Under the pieces are notes generated by a model. That model was not told the origin of the DNA. It saw nothing but the letters and a program-made list of their open reading frames with translations, and did not search any database. A stretch of DNA of 21,447 bases from the NCBI GenBank assembly GCA_040386935.1, contig JAZKEQ010000071.1:1-21447 (forward strand), given 5' to 3'. Both the position numbers and the translations under genes were made by a program. Position 1 is the stretch's first letter; every line of letters starts with the position of its first letter. This document shows, one piece after another, positions 15,994 through 21,447 of the stretch. Source of the stretch: JABMMZ01 sp040386935 (GTDB lineage: Bacteria > Bacteroidota > Bacteroidia > NS11-12g > UBA955).

Positions 15994-16245
15994 TTGGACA
16001 TGAACTGCAACATAAAGGACACAAGATGCAATACTGTGGACATAAAGTGCAATCAATTGGACATAAGGTGCAATACAATGGACGCAAGATGCAATAGAGT
16101 GGACACAAACTGCAATACAATGGACATAAGATGCAATACAATGGACACAAACTGCAATGCACTGGACATAAAGTGCAATACAATGGACATGAAATCGAAT
16201 TTTTGGTTAAGTTTTAGGAGAAGACTGACTGACAGACAGCAGTAA
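15994..16245 (+). CDS. Possible Cys-Asn heptad-repeat peptide encoded by the tandem repeat
   Basis: The frame begins at TTG 15994 (an ATG is available at 16000) and runs 83 codons. Nine consecutive heptads follow the pattern x-D-x-[KRN]-C-N-x, with Asp, Cys and Asn unchanged in all nine, Met/Val/Leu in the first place of eight, and Ile/Thr/Met/Ala in the third. A tenth unit has lost Cys. The tail is basic (LSFRRRLTDRQQ). Hydrophobic residue and Cys are spaced 4 then 3, as in a coiled coil; heptads of the MDxRFD type are known in coiled-coil proteins, so a short Cys-core coiled coil is conceivable. However, the repeat period is a multiple of three, so several frames on both strands stay open, and there is no clear promoter or strong start. 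Whether it is translated is uncertain. Confidence 0.25.
   Translation: MDMNCNIKDTRCNTVDIKCNQLDIRCNTMDARCNRVDTNCNTMDIRCNTMDTNCNALDIKCNTMDMKSNFWLSFRRRLTDRQQ
15996..16205. repeat. 21-bp tandem repeat, nine regular units plus one decayed
   Basis: Units start at 15996, 16017, 16038, 16059, 16080, 16101, 16122, 16143, 16164 and 16185, each exactly 21 bp with no insertion or deletion. The core is GGACAyAArnTGCAAT followed by a variable five bases, often ACAAT. GGAC and TGCAA are kept in units 1-9; the tenth keeps GGACAT but then drifts (GAAATCGAAT). The tract fills most of the 338-bp region between two convergent genes (15912-16249). There are no spacers, so it is not CRISPR. Confidence 0.95.
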
Positions 16246-16249
16246 GTAC

Positions 16250-16993
16250 TCATTTATAAATTTTATAGTCTATTAATTCCCAAGAGTAATTTTCTGATTT
16301 ATTTGTCCTTTTAATGAGACCAACATCTATAGCCCAATAATAAATTGAAGTTGGATTAAATGGAGCATCAGGATTTAATCTGCTGTACCAAATATTGTCG
16401 ATATCAATCTCGAATTGAACAACATTATAATAAGATTTTCCTTGAATAATTACGGAAGTATCTAACCGATTAAATATTGTACTTGTACTGCCATCCCCTG
16501 TCCCATTATTAGTATTAAATGGATAAAAAAACGGGTAAATTATACCCTCGTTGGATACCTCACGATTAATCACAATTGAATAATATGATGCACTTGTTGC
16601 ATCGGCATTTGGTGCTCTAGTACTCTCTCTATATGTCCACTTATTAAAAGAACTGGTAATATCCCGTTTTAATATATCATATTCAATAGTTATATGTTTA
16701 CTGTAATTCCGTGTTCCTGAAGTAAAGGCAGAATCGAAATAGAAGTAAGTTACAGTTTGAGTGTCTAATTCACCACTTTTAGTATTTTTATATGTCCACC
16801 AACTTCCTTTTTTTGCAAATAAATATTTTTTTGATTCATTTAATCTAAATCTATAGTATTCAGGAGGGCAATCACCAGTTTCATTGCAGGATTTGTCTTT
16901 ACATCCACCTACTCCTAAAAAGAGTATCAATACTATTAGTATCTGCTTGCTGTATGTGTTCATTTTATTTTGCTTTGCTTGTTGCAACTTCAT
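16250..16993 (-). CDS. Hypothetical lipoprotein (last gene of the Hsp70 run)
   Basis: The 247-aa product has an N-terminal signal (QILIVLILFLGVGGC) with a VGGC lipobox, so it is probably anchored in the periplasm or outer membrane. The mature part starts with a Cys-rich stretch (KDKSCNETGDCPPEYY). It continues with beta-strand-like sequence such as GSWWTYKNTKSGELDTQTVTYFYF, and ends IYYWAIDVGLIKRTNKSENYSWELIDYK. The last phrase is typical of Bacteroidota secreted proteins of unknown function. I do not recognise a named family. The ATG at 16993 overlaps the preceding stop as ATGA, implying coupling; an internal ATG at 16963 would give a more usual signal-peptide n-region. It may or may not belong functionally with the chaperone genes upstream. 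Confidence 0.8.
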   Translation of the reverse strand: MKLQQAKQNKMNTYSKQILIVLILFLGVGGCKDKSCNETGDCPPEYYRFRLNESKKYLFAKKGSWWTYKNTKSGELDTQTVTYFYFDSAFTSGTRNYSKHITIEYDILKRDITSSFNKWTYRESTRAPNADATSASYYSIVINREVSNEGIIYPFFYPFNTNNGTGDGSTSTIFNRLDTSVIIQGKSYYNVVQFEIDIDNIWYSRLNPDAPFNPTSIYYWAIDVGLIKRTNKSENYSWELIDYKIYK

Positions 16994-17571
16994 TTCGACT
17001 TATTTTTCTTGGCTTGCTTTTTCATCCAATCCCAATATTTCTGTTCGTCAATAATCATTTGTTCATCAGCCCATATTTTTTTGTCAGACGGCAGGTAGGT
17101 ATTTAAAAGATCGGTTATCTTTAACGCTGTATAATGAAACGTATTATGTAACTCAAAACTTGTTGTATCTTGACCAAAAGCTATAGTCAAATAATGACTA
17201 CCTCCACTCATTATTCCGGGGTTGGTTTCGTAAATGGATGTATCCTTAAGATTCCCTAAAATATTTCGAATTGAGTCTATACTGGATAATCTGATTGTTG
17301 TCATTAAAATTGTGTCTTTGTCTTTTGAAAACTCTCCTGTCCAAGAACTTGTCTGCTGATAAGTATAAATGAGCTTTGTTCCTTTAACAATAATCACCGG
17401 CCATTTATTCCAGGCATTTGGGCCCAATCCGACAAAAAAATATTTCAGGTAAAATGATGGTTCTTCTTTGTCATTAGGCGGAATACTTGCTACAGGTTGT
17501 TGTTTGCAAGAAAAAAGCACCAGTGTCAATATAATAATTGTTATTTTCAATTCAGTCAGCTTAAATCGCAC
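16990..17571 (-). CDS. Hypothetical lipoprotein
   Basis: From the GTG at 17571 the product is 193 aa with a good lipoprotein signal: a basic n-region (RFKLTELK), a hydrophobic core (ITIIILTLVL) and lipobox LFSC. An ATG at 17607 is in frame but would place twelve residues containing two cysteines (MPWGFCCYEG) before the signal and deepen the overlap with the upstream gene, so I prefer the GTG. The mature domain (SFYLKYFFVGLG, IIVKGTKLIYTY, IRLSSIDSIRNILG, GGSHYLTIAFGQDTT) looks like a compact alpha/beta domain and ends in a Lys-rich helix (KYWDWMKKQAKKNKSK). No family is recognised. It overlaps the 286-aa gene by 11 bp upstream and the next lipoprotein by 4 bp downstream, so all three are probably translated from one mRNA. 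Confidence 0.75.
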   Translation of the reverse strand: MRFKLTELKITIIILTLVLFSCKQQPVASIPPNDKEEPSFYLKYFFVGLGPNAWNKWPVIIVKGTKLIYTYQQTSSWTGEFSKDKDTILMTTIRLSSIDSIRNILGNLKDTSIYETNPGIMSGGSHYLTIAFGQDTTSFELHNTFHYTALKITDLLNTYLPSDKKIWADEQMIIDEQKYWDWMKKQAKKNKSK

Positions 17572-18421
17572 TAAGACACCCTCGTAACAACAAAAACCCC
17601 AAGGCATACCAAAACCAGTGAATGTCGATACTTTTTTTTGAATGAAACGCCTGGTGATTGCTTTTTATTAATTGCATATTTACGGGTTCACACTCCAATT
17701 GTCGCAAGGGCCTGCTTACATTTTTTACAAAATCAAGATCAACGGGTTGTAACCTTACGGTTAGATTAATTATACTGCCAGCAATAGAATCTCTGATATC
17801 AAAAAAATCTTCTTGCATTTCATTCAGAAAAAAATAAAAATCAAGTGTTTTTAAAAACCGCATTCTTGCTTGATCCTGTTCTGCATAATTATCCTCATTT
17901 ATCTCATCAATATAATCAACAAGGTACAACAAATTTGCATCAATGATATTGCTTGCTTCATCAGCATATAAATAACCTGTTCGGTTAAAAAATTTAATGA
18001 TCTCATGAGGCCATAAAAAATCCAAATTATTCAAATGGTATTTCAATGCTTGAAGCTCGGCATCAACAATAATTTGCTTGCATTTTTCAGTTATTTCCGG
18101 CTTATCAAAAAACGCCTTTAAAACCTTAGCAGGGTTATGGGCTTTTTTAGGATTTTCGCAGAAATTGAGTAATTCAGGATTTCTGAACAACAGGATATGG
18201 GTCTCTAAATCATCTAAATTTTTGAGTGCATCTATCTGCTTAATGACTTCATCTTTGGTGTATTGCTTATTTTTTATGGCAATGGTTGTTTCGCCACTTA
18301 GGTTAAACTCAGCGAGCAGTTTTTTGCGCAAACGCACTATCTCTTCAAAATTGATAGTCTTAACATCAATTTCGAAATCGTCTAGTATGTATAAAGGTGA
18401 CTGGTAATTCAAATACAACAA
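17561..18421 (-). CDS. Hypothetical protein with C-terminal hydrophobic segment, Hsp70 neighbour
   Basis: The 286-aa product begins five bases after the Hsp70 stop and is surely co-transcribed with it. No signal peptide is present. Residues about 20-255 are largely helical and charged (VRLRKKLLAEFNL, AKVLKAFFDKPEITEKCKQIIVDAE, YLVDYIDEINEDNYAEQDQARMRFLKTLDFYFFLNEMQEDFFDIRDSI). The last 20 residues (IHWFWYALGFLLLRGCLSAI) are hydrophobic, so it may be tail-anchored in the inner membrane with a cytosolic body. I recognise no family. By position it is the best candidate for a client-recruiting or J-protein-like partner of the Hsp70, but no HPD motif or J-domain is visible, so that is inference. 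The ATG at 18421 is the only sensible start. Confidence 0.8.
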   Translation of the reverse strand: MLYLNYQSPLYILDDFEIDVKTINFEEIVRLRKKLLAEFNLSGETTIAIKNKQYTKDEVIKQIDALKNLDDLETHILLFRNPELLNFCENPKKAHNPAKVLKAFFDKPEITEKCKQIIVDAELQALKYHLNNLDFLWPHEIIKFFNRTGYLYADEASNIIDANLLYLVDYIDEINEDNYAEQDQARMRFLKTLDFYFFLNEMQEDFFDIRDSIAGSIINLTVRLQPVDLDFVKNVSRPLRQLECEPVNMQLIKSNHQAFHSKKSIDIHWFWYALGFLLLRGCLSAI

Positions 18422-18426
18422 TTTTT

Positions 18427-20934
18427 TTAAGATCCTAAACCGGTTCCTTTTATTTTTTCAATTTCAGAAGTTGTGTCTTTTAACTCCTGCCAAAGCTCTT
18501 TATACACCGCCAACAGTTCATTGTGATTCTCTTTTTCAAGTGCTTTATCCCCTTTGTCGATCAACGCTTTTGCTTTGTTATAATTCTTATAATGGTTCTC
18601 AGGAAAATCCTTGATATACATATAATTGCTAACCAACAATGAAGGTGTTGCAAACACCAATTTACCATAAAACTTATCGAGCCTGATGTAATAGGCATTT
18701 AATTGATAATGGTTGGTTGCCTTAATACTTTCGTTATGCGATTGTATCATTTCAATGTATTCTTCTTTTAAATTTAAAGCTACATCATTGTGATAACTCA
18801 TCACAAAATCAATATAATTTTTAAGGTTTTGAATCTGCTCTTTCTTTTCGTACACAGGGCTATTATTCATACCAATGCTGTAGTACTTTTCAGCCACCTT
18901 TCTTTTTTGCTCTTCCAACTGATATTTTCTTTCATCTATATCATTGTCTCTGAGTTTGCCTGATTCATTCATTAATTCTGTATTGGCCAATAAAATTTCA
19001 TTTAACTCATCGGCCTTTTCGTAATCATCAACTTCCAATACTTTTTCTATCGATCTGTTAATTTCATTATTGAGTGTTTTTAATTCTTCTCTCAATTTTG
19101 AAACACTGATGTACTTTTCTTTTGGATTAAAAATCTGATCGAATGTTTGGTTGGTAAATGTTAAAATAGCTTTCACACTTATCTCTCTGCTTTCGGAAAT
19201 TTCTATGGTTATTTCAACATCTGAACCCATTACCAAATCGCTGGCTATCATATTGCCGTTTATTTCAATTACTCCAATTACTTTATTGGCACTTGGATGC
19301 ACAGCCTGATTGCCTTCGAGTATATTGATGATCAAACTATCCGTTGATCCTTTTCTGATGGTGCGCGACAGTTCTTTAAAAATCGTTTTCTTCAATGGCA
19401 ATATGCTGTTTCTTGAAAAAATAACTTCGCTCAAAGTACTGTTGTTATTGATGTCATCTACCTCAAGGCAAATATCCTCAGGCAAGGTTTGCCCATACAA
19501 TGAGAACAGGCCCTGGGTAATTTCAATTGATTTATTCCCCAATGGTATTTCATTGTTTTTATCATCATACAATTTAAGTGTAAAGAAATTGACACAATTA
19601 CTTTTAAGCAACACAAATTCACCAATTTTTTCAGAGGCGTTTTTTACGCCACTGTCATAGCCCCCATCATTTCTGATGATTCTGTAGGTACAGTTGGGTG
19701 GTAAATTTTCGAATACCCCTGTGACATACTCCTCCATATCGCGGGTAGTTTTATTGTAGGCAGTTTTTAACTTAACTGTGGACTCAACTTCAGTAACACC
19801 GGTTTCAATGATATCTTCAGTTGCTGATTTTCTTTTTGCCCCAGCGTAATAAGCTGCGCCAACAGCAACTGCGGTTGTAGGGTCGGCCGAAAAATTAATA
19901 CTGATGCCTGTGCTTTCTTCTATTCGTTTTCTTACATAGGGTATCAAAGTACTGCCACCAATCAGAATGACATTTTTTATTTCTGCATTTTTAATATGAT
20001 TGCGGTCGAATAATTTTTGTATGAATGCCAATGTATAATCAATTTTATCTTCTATCAGTTTTTCAAACGTTTGCCTGTTGATTTCAAAATAAATATCAAG
20101 GGCATCCTGACCTTCAACTTCAAATGTAAACTCAACCTCTACATCATCGCGCACACTCAATTCTTTTTTTGCTTCTTCGGCTTTTAACAGTAGAATGTAA
20201 TAGAGTTTTTCATACGGACCATTGCGCTGATTGATTAATTGATCAATATCTTCTTTGCCTGTTAGCTCTTTTATTTTGGGCAAAATAATTTGATTCACAA
20301 TCAGCTGATCCAAATCAACACCACCCAAAAAATTATCACCTTCGTGATCAACAACCCGCATTTCATCATTGTCAATTGTGATGAGGGCAATATCGAATGT
20401 ACCACCACCCAGGTCGTACACCAACCACTTGCCTAAACTTTCTGCATCATTCATTTTCTCATTGAAAAATGCAAGAGAAGCAGCAATGGGCTCCTGTAAC
20501 AACACCACTTCTTCGAAACCCGCCAACTTACCTGCCTCTTTTGTTGCATTGCATTGCACAGTATCAAAACTTGCCGGAATTGTGATAACGATACTCTTCG
20601 GTTTTTCAACTGTTGGTATAAAATTTTTGAGTTCTTTTAAAACGATGGAGGACAAATCTGATGGCGAATAATACGACATAATAGATGGCACCAGGTAGCG
20701 TTCTGATGACCCCATCTTTCTTTTAAAAGATGTAAATACATTGAGTGGATCTTTGACAATATACTCACGCGCTTTGTCTCCTATAATAATTCTTTCGCCT
20801 CTGAAAGCAACACAACTGGGCAATGTTTCCTTAAACCCTACAGGATTTTTGAAAACCTCTACTTTCCCATTCTCAAACTTTGCGATGAGTGAATTGGTGG
20901 TACCTAAGTCTATTCCAAAATCTATTGTTTTCAT
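18427..20934 (-). CDS. Divergent Hsp70 (DnaK-like) chaperone with inserted domain and long C-terminus
   Basis: The 835-aa protein has a complete Hsp70 nucleotide-binding domain at about 1-370: phosphate-1 loop DFGIDLGTTNS (5-15), the catalytic-lysine motif FKRKMG (Lys71), phosphate-2 VYDLGGGTFD (172-181, Thr179), the adenosine motif VILIGGSTLIP (322-332), and DPTTAVAVGAA (351-361). ATPase activity is therefore expected. About 95 residues (roughly 380-475, beta-rich, with GVFENLPPNCTYRII and FFTLKLYDDKN) then come before a recognisable substrate-binding beta domain (about 478-600; PLKKTIFKELSRTIRKG, IINILEG, VIGVIEING). Residues 605-835 are long charged helices, longer than the DnaK lid. DnaK has about 640 residues. 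This is an accessory paralogue, not housekeeping DnaK. I start at the ATG at 20934; the TTG at 20955 would overlap the upstream stop. A mini-GrpE precedes it by 4 bp. Confidence 0.92.
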   Translation of the reverse strand: MKTIDFGIDLGTTNSLIAKFENGKVEVFKNPVGFKETLPSCVAFRGERIIIGDKAREYIVKDPLNVFTSFKRKMGSSERYLVPSIMSYYSPSDLSSIVLKELKNFIPTVEKPKSIVITIPASFDTVQCNATKEAGKLAGFEEVVLLQEPIAASLAFFNEKMNDAESLGKWLVYDLGGGTFDIALITIDNDEMRVVDHEGDNFLGGVDLDQLIVNQIILPKIKELTGKEDIDQLINQRNGPYEKLYYILLLKAEEAKKELSVRDDVEVEFTFEVEGQDALDIYFEINRQTFEKLIEDKIDYTLAFIQKLFDRNHIKNAEIKNVILIGGSTLIPYVRKRIEESTGISINFSADPTTAVAVGAAYYAGAKRKSATEDIIETGVTEVESTVKLKTAYNKTTRDMEEYVTGVFENLPPNCTYRIIRNDGGYDSGVKNASEKIGEFVLLKSNCVNFFTLKLYDDKNNEIPLGNKSIEITQGLFSLYGQTLPEDICLEVDDINNNSTLSEVIFSRNSILPLKKTIFKELSRTIRKGSTDSLIINILEGNQAVHPSANKVIGVIEINGNMIASDLVMGSDVEITIEISESREISVKAILTFTNQTFDQIFNPKEKYISVSKLREELKTLNNEINRSIEKVLEVDDYEKADELNEILLANTELMNESGKLRDNDIDERKYQLEEQKRKVAEKYYSIGMNNSPVYEKKEQIQNLKNYIDFVMSYHNDVALNLKEEYIEMIQSHNESIKATNHYQLNAYYIRLDKFYGKLVFATPSLLVSNYMYIKDFPENHYKNYNKAKALIDKGDKALEKENHNELLAVYKELWQELKDTTSEIEKIKGTGLGS

Positions 20935-20938
20935 TCCC

Positions 20939-21241
20939 TTATTTTTTTGCTTCAACCATTACAATTCCTTGTTGAACAATTACATTATCACAATAAATAA
21001 TGGGTTTTACTATTTGCGTGATGGTCATCTCATTCCCTATTTCACCAACAATATTGGCGACAACATCGGTGCGGGTATCATTATATTTTTCGCCTATTGG
21101 CAAATTGTATACAAATCCCATTTCTTCCCAAACAGATTTGATACGTTGAATAATCCTTTGTACACTCTCATCCTTATTGGCTTCCTGCAGCTTCATTTCA
21201 AGCAGGGCAAACTGATTGATTATTGTCAATGTCTGTTTCAT
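20939..21241 (-). CDS. Mini-GrpE-like nucleotide exchange factor
   Basis: The 100-aa protein has a short N-terminal helix (residues 1-40) followed by a region that aligns by eye with the GrpE head domain: GFVYNLPIGEKYNDTRTDVV (42-61) matches the GrpE block with glycine, LGE-F and H/V; then GEIGNEMTITQIVKPIIYCD (66-85) and VIVQQGIVMVEAK (87-99) match the final strands that contact Hsp70. Full GrpE has about 190-200 aa, with long dimerising helices that are mostly missing here. It lies directly upstream of the Hsp70 gene, so it probably releases ADP from that chaperone in the cytosol. The assignment rests on motif reading plus neighbourhood. A TATGTTTG promoter box lies 13 bases upstream, and this appears to be the first gene of the run. 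Confidence 0.75.
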   Translation of the reverse strand: MKQTLTIINQFALLEMKLQEANKDESVQRIIQRIKSVWEEMGFVYNLPIGEKYNDTRTDVVANIVGEIGNEMTITQIVKPIIYCDNVIVQQGIVMVEAKK

Positions 21242-21254
21242 AAATATGTCATTT

Positions 21255-21262
21255 CAAACATA
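21255..21262 (-). promoter_or_regulatory. -7 promoter box for the mini-GrpE/Hsp70 operon
   Basis: On the minus strand this reads TATGTTTG, a perfect TAnnTTTG, 13 bases before the ATG at 21241. This suggests housekeeping sigma-factor expression. I see no heat-shock-type inverted repeat (CIRCE) near it. Confidence 0.5.
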
Positions 21263-21409
21263 CGGCTTGCATTCAAAATAAAAAAATGCCTTTCGTTCAT
21301 TGAATACAGGCTGTTACAACTCAACCAAAAACCCACTCACACAATTCAATTGCAATTATTTCCCTTAAATTGCTTTGTTTTGAAGTTTGGTTGACACCAT
21401 TAAAACACC

Positions 21410-21447
21410 ATGAATACCCTTCTTTTTGACGACAGTAAAATTGAGCA
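21410..21447 (+). CDS. Start of a probable GlmU-like sugar nucleotidyltransferase (cut by window edge)
   Basis: Only 12 codons are present, reading MNTLLFDDSKIE. This matches the first strand of the GlmU-like nucleotidyltransferase family of Bacteroidota as I remember it, which starts with a phrase of the MN-x-I/L-L-F-D type. The 168-bp region before it (21242-21409) is shared with the mini-GrpE promoter on the other strand. The call is tentative because so little sequence is available. Confidence 0.45.
   Translation, partial: MNTLLFDDSKIE

Noticed and set aside
15989..16183. Minus-strand reading frame through the 21-bp repeat giving a C-x2-C-P heptad peptide
   Set aside because: It is open because the period is a multiple of three and the unit has no stop in this frame; there is no promoter box or other support. 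Kept only as a caution in the repeat finding.
15996..16205. CRISPR array
   Set aside because: Units are directly adjacent with no unique spacers and no cas genes are near.
20935..20955. Upstream TTG start for the Hsp70
   Set aside because: Would overlap the mini-GrpE stop; the ATG at 20934 sits right before the first Hsp70 strand.
20741..21394. 217-codon plus-strand frame
   Set aside because: Antisense to the Hsp70 N-terminus and mini-GrpE genes, both of which have recognisable motifs.

Overview
The window reads as a chromosomal segment of a Bacteroidota bacterium, probably from the Chitinophagales/Sphingobacteriales side. The evidence is a TonB-dependent receptor with an N-terminal carboxypeptidase-regulatory-like domain, a secreted beta-propeller ending in a type IX secretion (Por) tail, a DUF5522 microprotein, an AT-rich composition, almost no Shine-Dalgarno sequences, and repeated TAnnTTTG -7 boxes, the hallmark of the Bacteroidota housekeeping sigma factor. 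No tRNA, rRNA, CRISPR array, prophage or insertion sequence was seen.

Layout. Positions 1-2522 (minus) hold a TonB-dependent receptor cut by the window edge and a T9SS-secreted YCF48-like protein. Positions 2565-5906 (plus) hold a 52-aa DUF5522 protein coupled to a 93-aa winged-helix-like protein, then a surface-sugar group: a WbpD/WlbB-type acetyltransferase overlapping galE, then a class I/II aminotransferase. Positions 5929-7356 (minus) are aroE and a DedA-family membrane protein. Positions 7411-10045 (plus) are a tiny lipoprotein, a POT/PTR peptide transporter and a patatin-like lipase. A family 2 glycosyltransferase (minus) diverges from gpsA (plus). Positions 11953-14590 (minus) are a DAACS dicarboxylate/amino-acid symporter and radA. 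Position 14748 starts a secreted VWA protein (plus).

The most distinctive part is the right-hand third. Positions 16990-21241 (minus) form a tight gene run: a 100-aa mini-GrpE, an 835-aa divergent Hsp70, a 286-aa protein of unknown family with a C-terminal hydrophobic segment, then two lipoproteins. The Hsp70 keeps its nucleotide-binding motifs but has about 95 extra residues before the substrate-binding beta domain and a long helical C-terminus. No J-domain protein is visible. This looks like an accessory Hsp70/GrpE module that may act at the membrane; that role is inferred.

Between the VWA gene and this run lies a 21-bp tandem repeat (nine regular units plus one decayed). In one frame it encodes heptads with invariant Asp, Cys and Asn.

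The last bases (from 21410, plus) look like the start of a GlmU-like nucleotidyltransferase. Several genes have their -7 box only 4-8 nt before the start codon, which predicts leaderless or nearly leaderless mRNAs.
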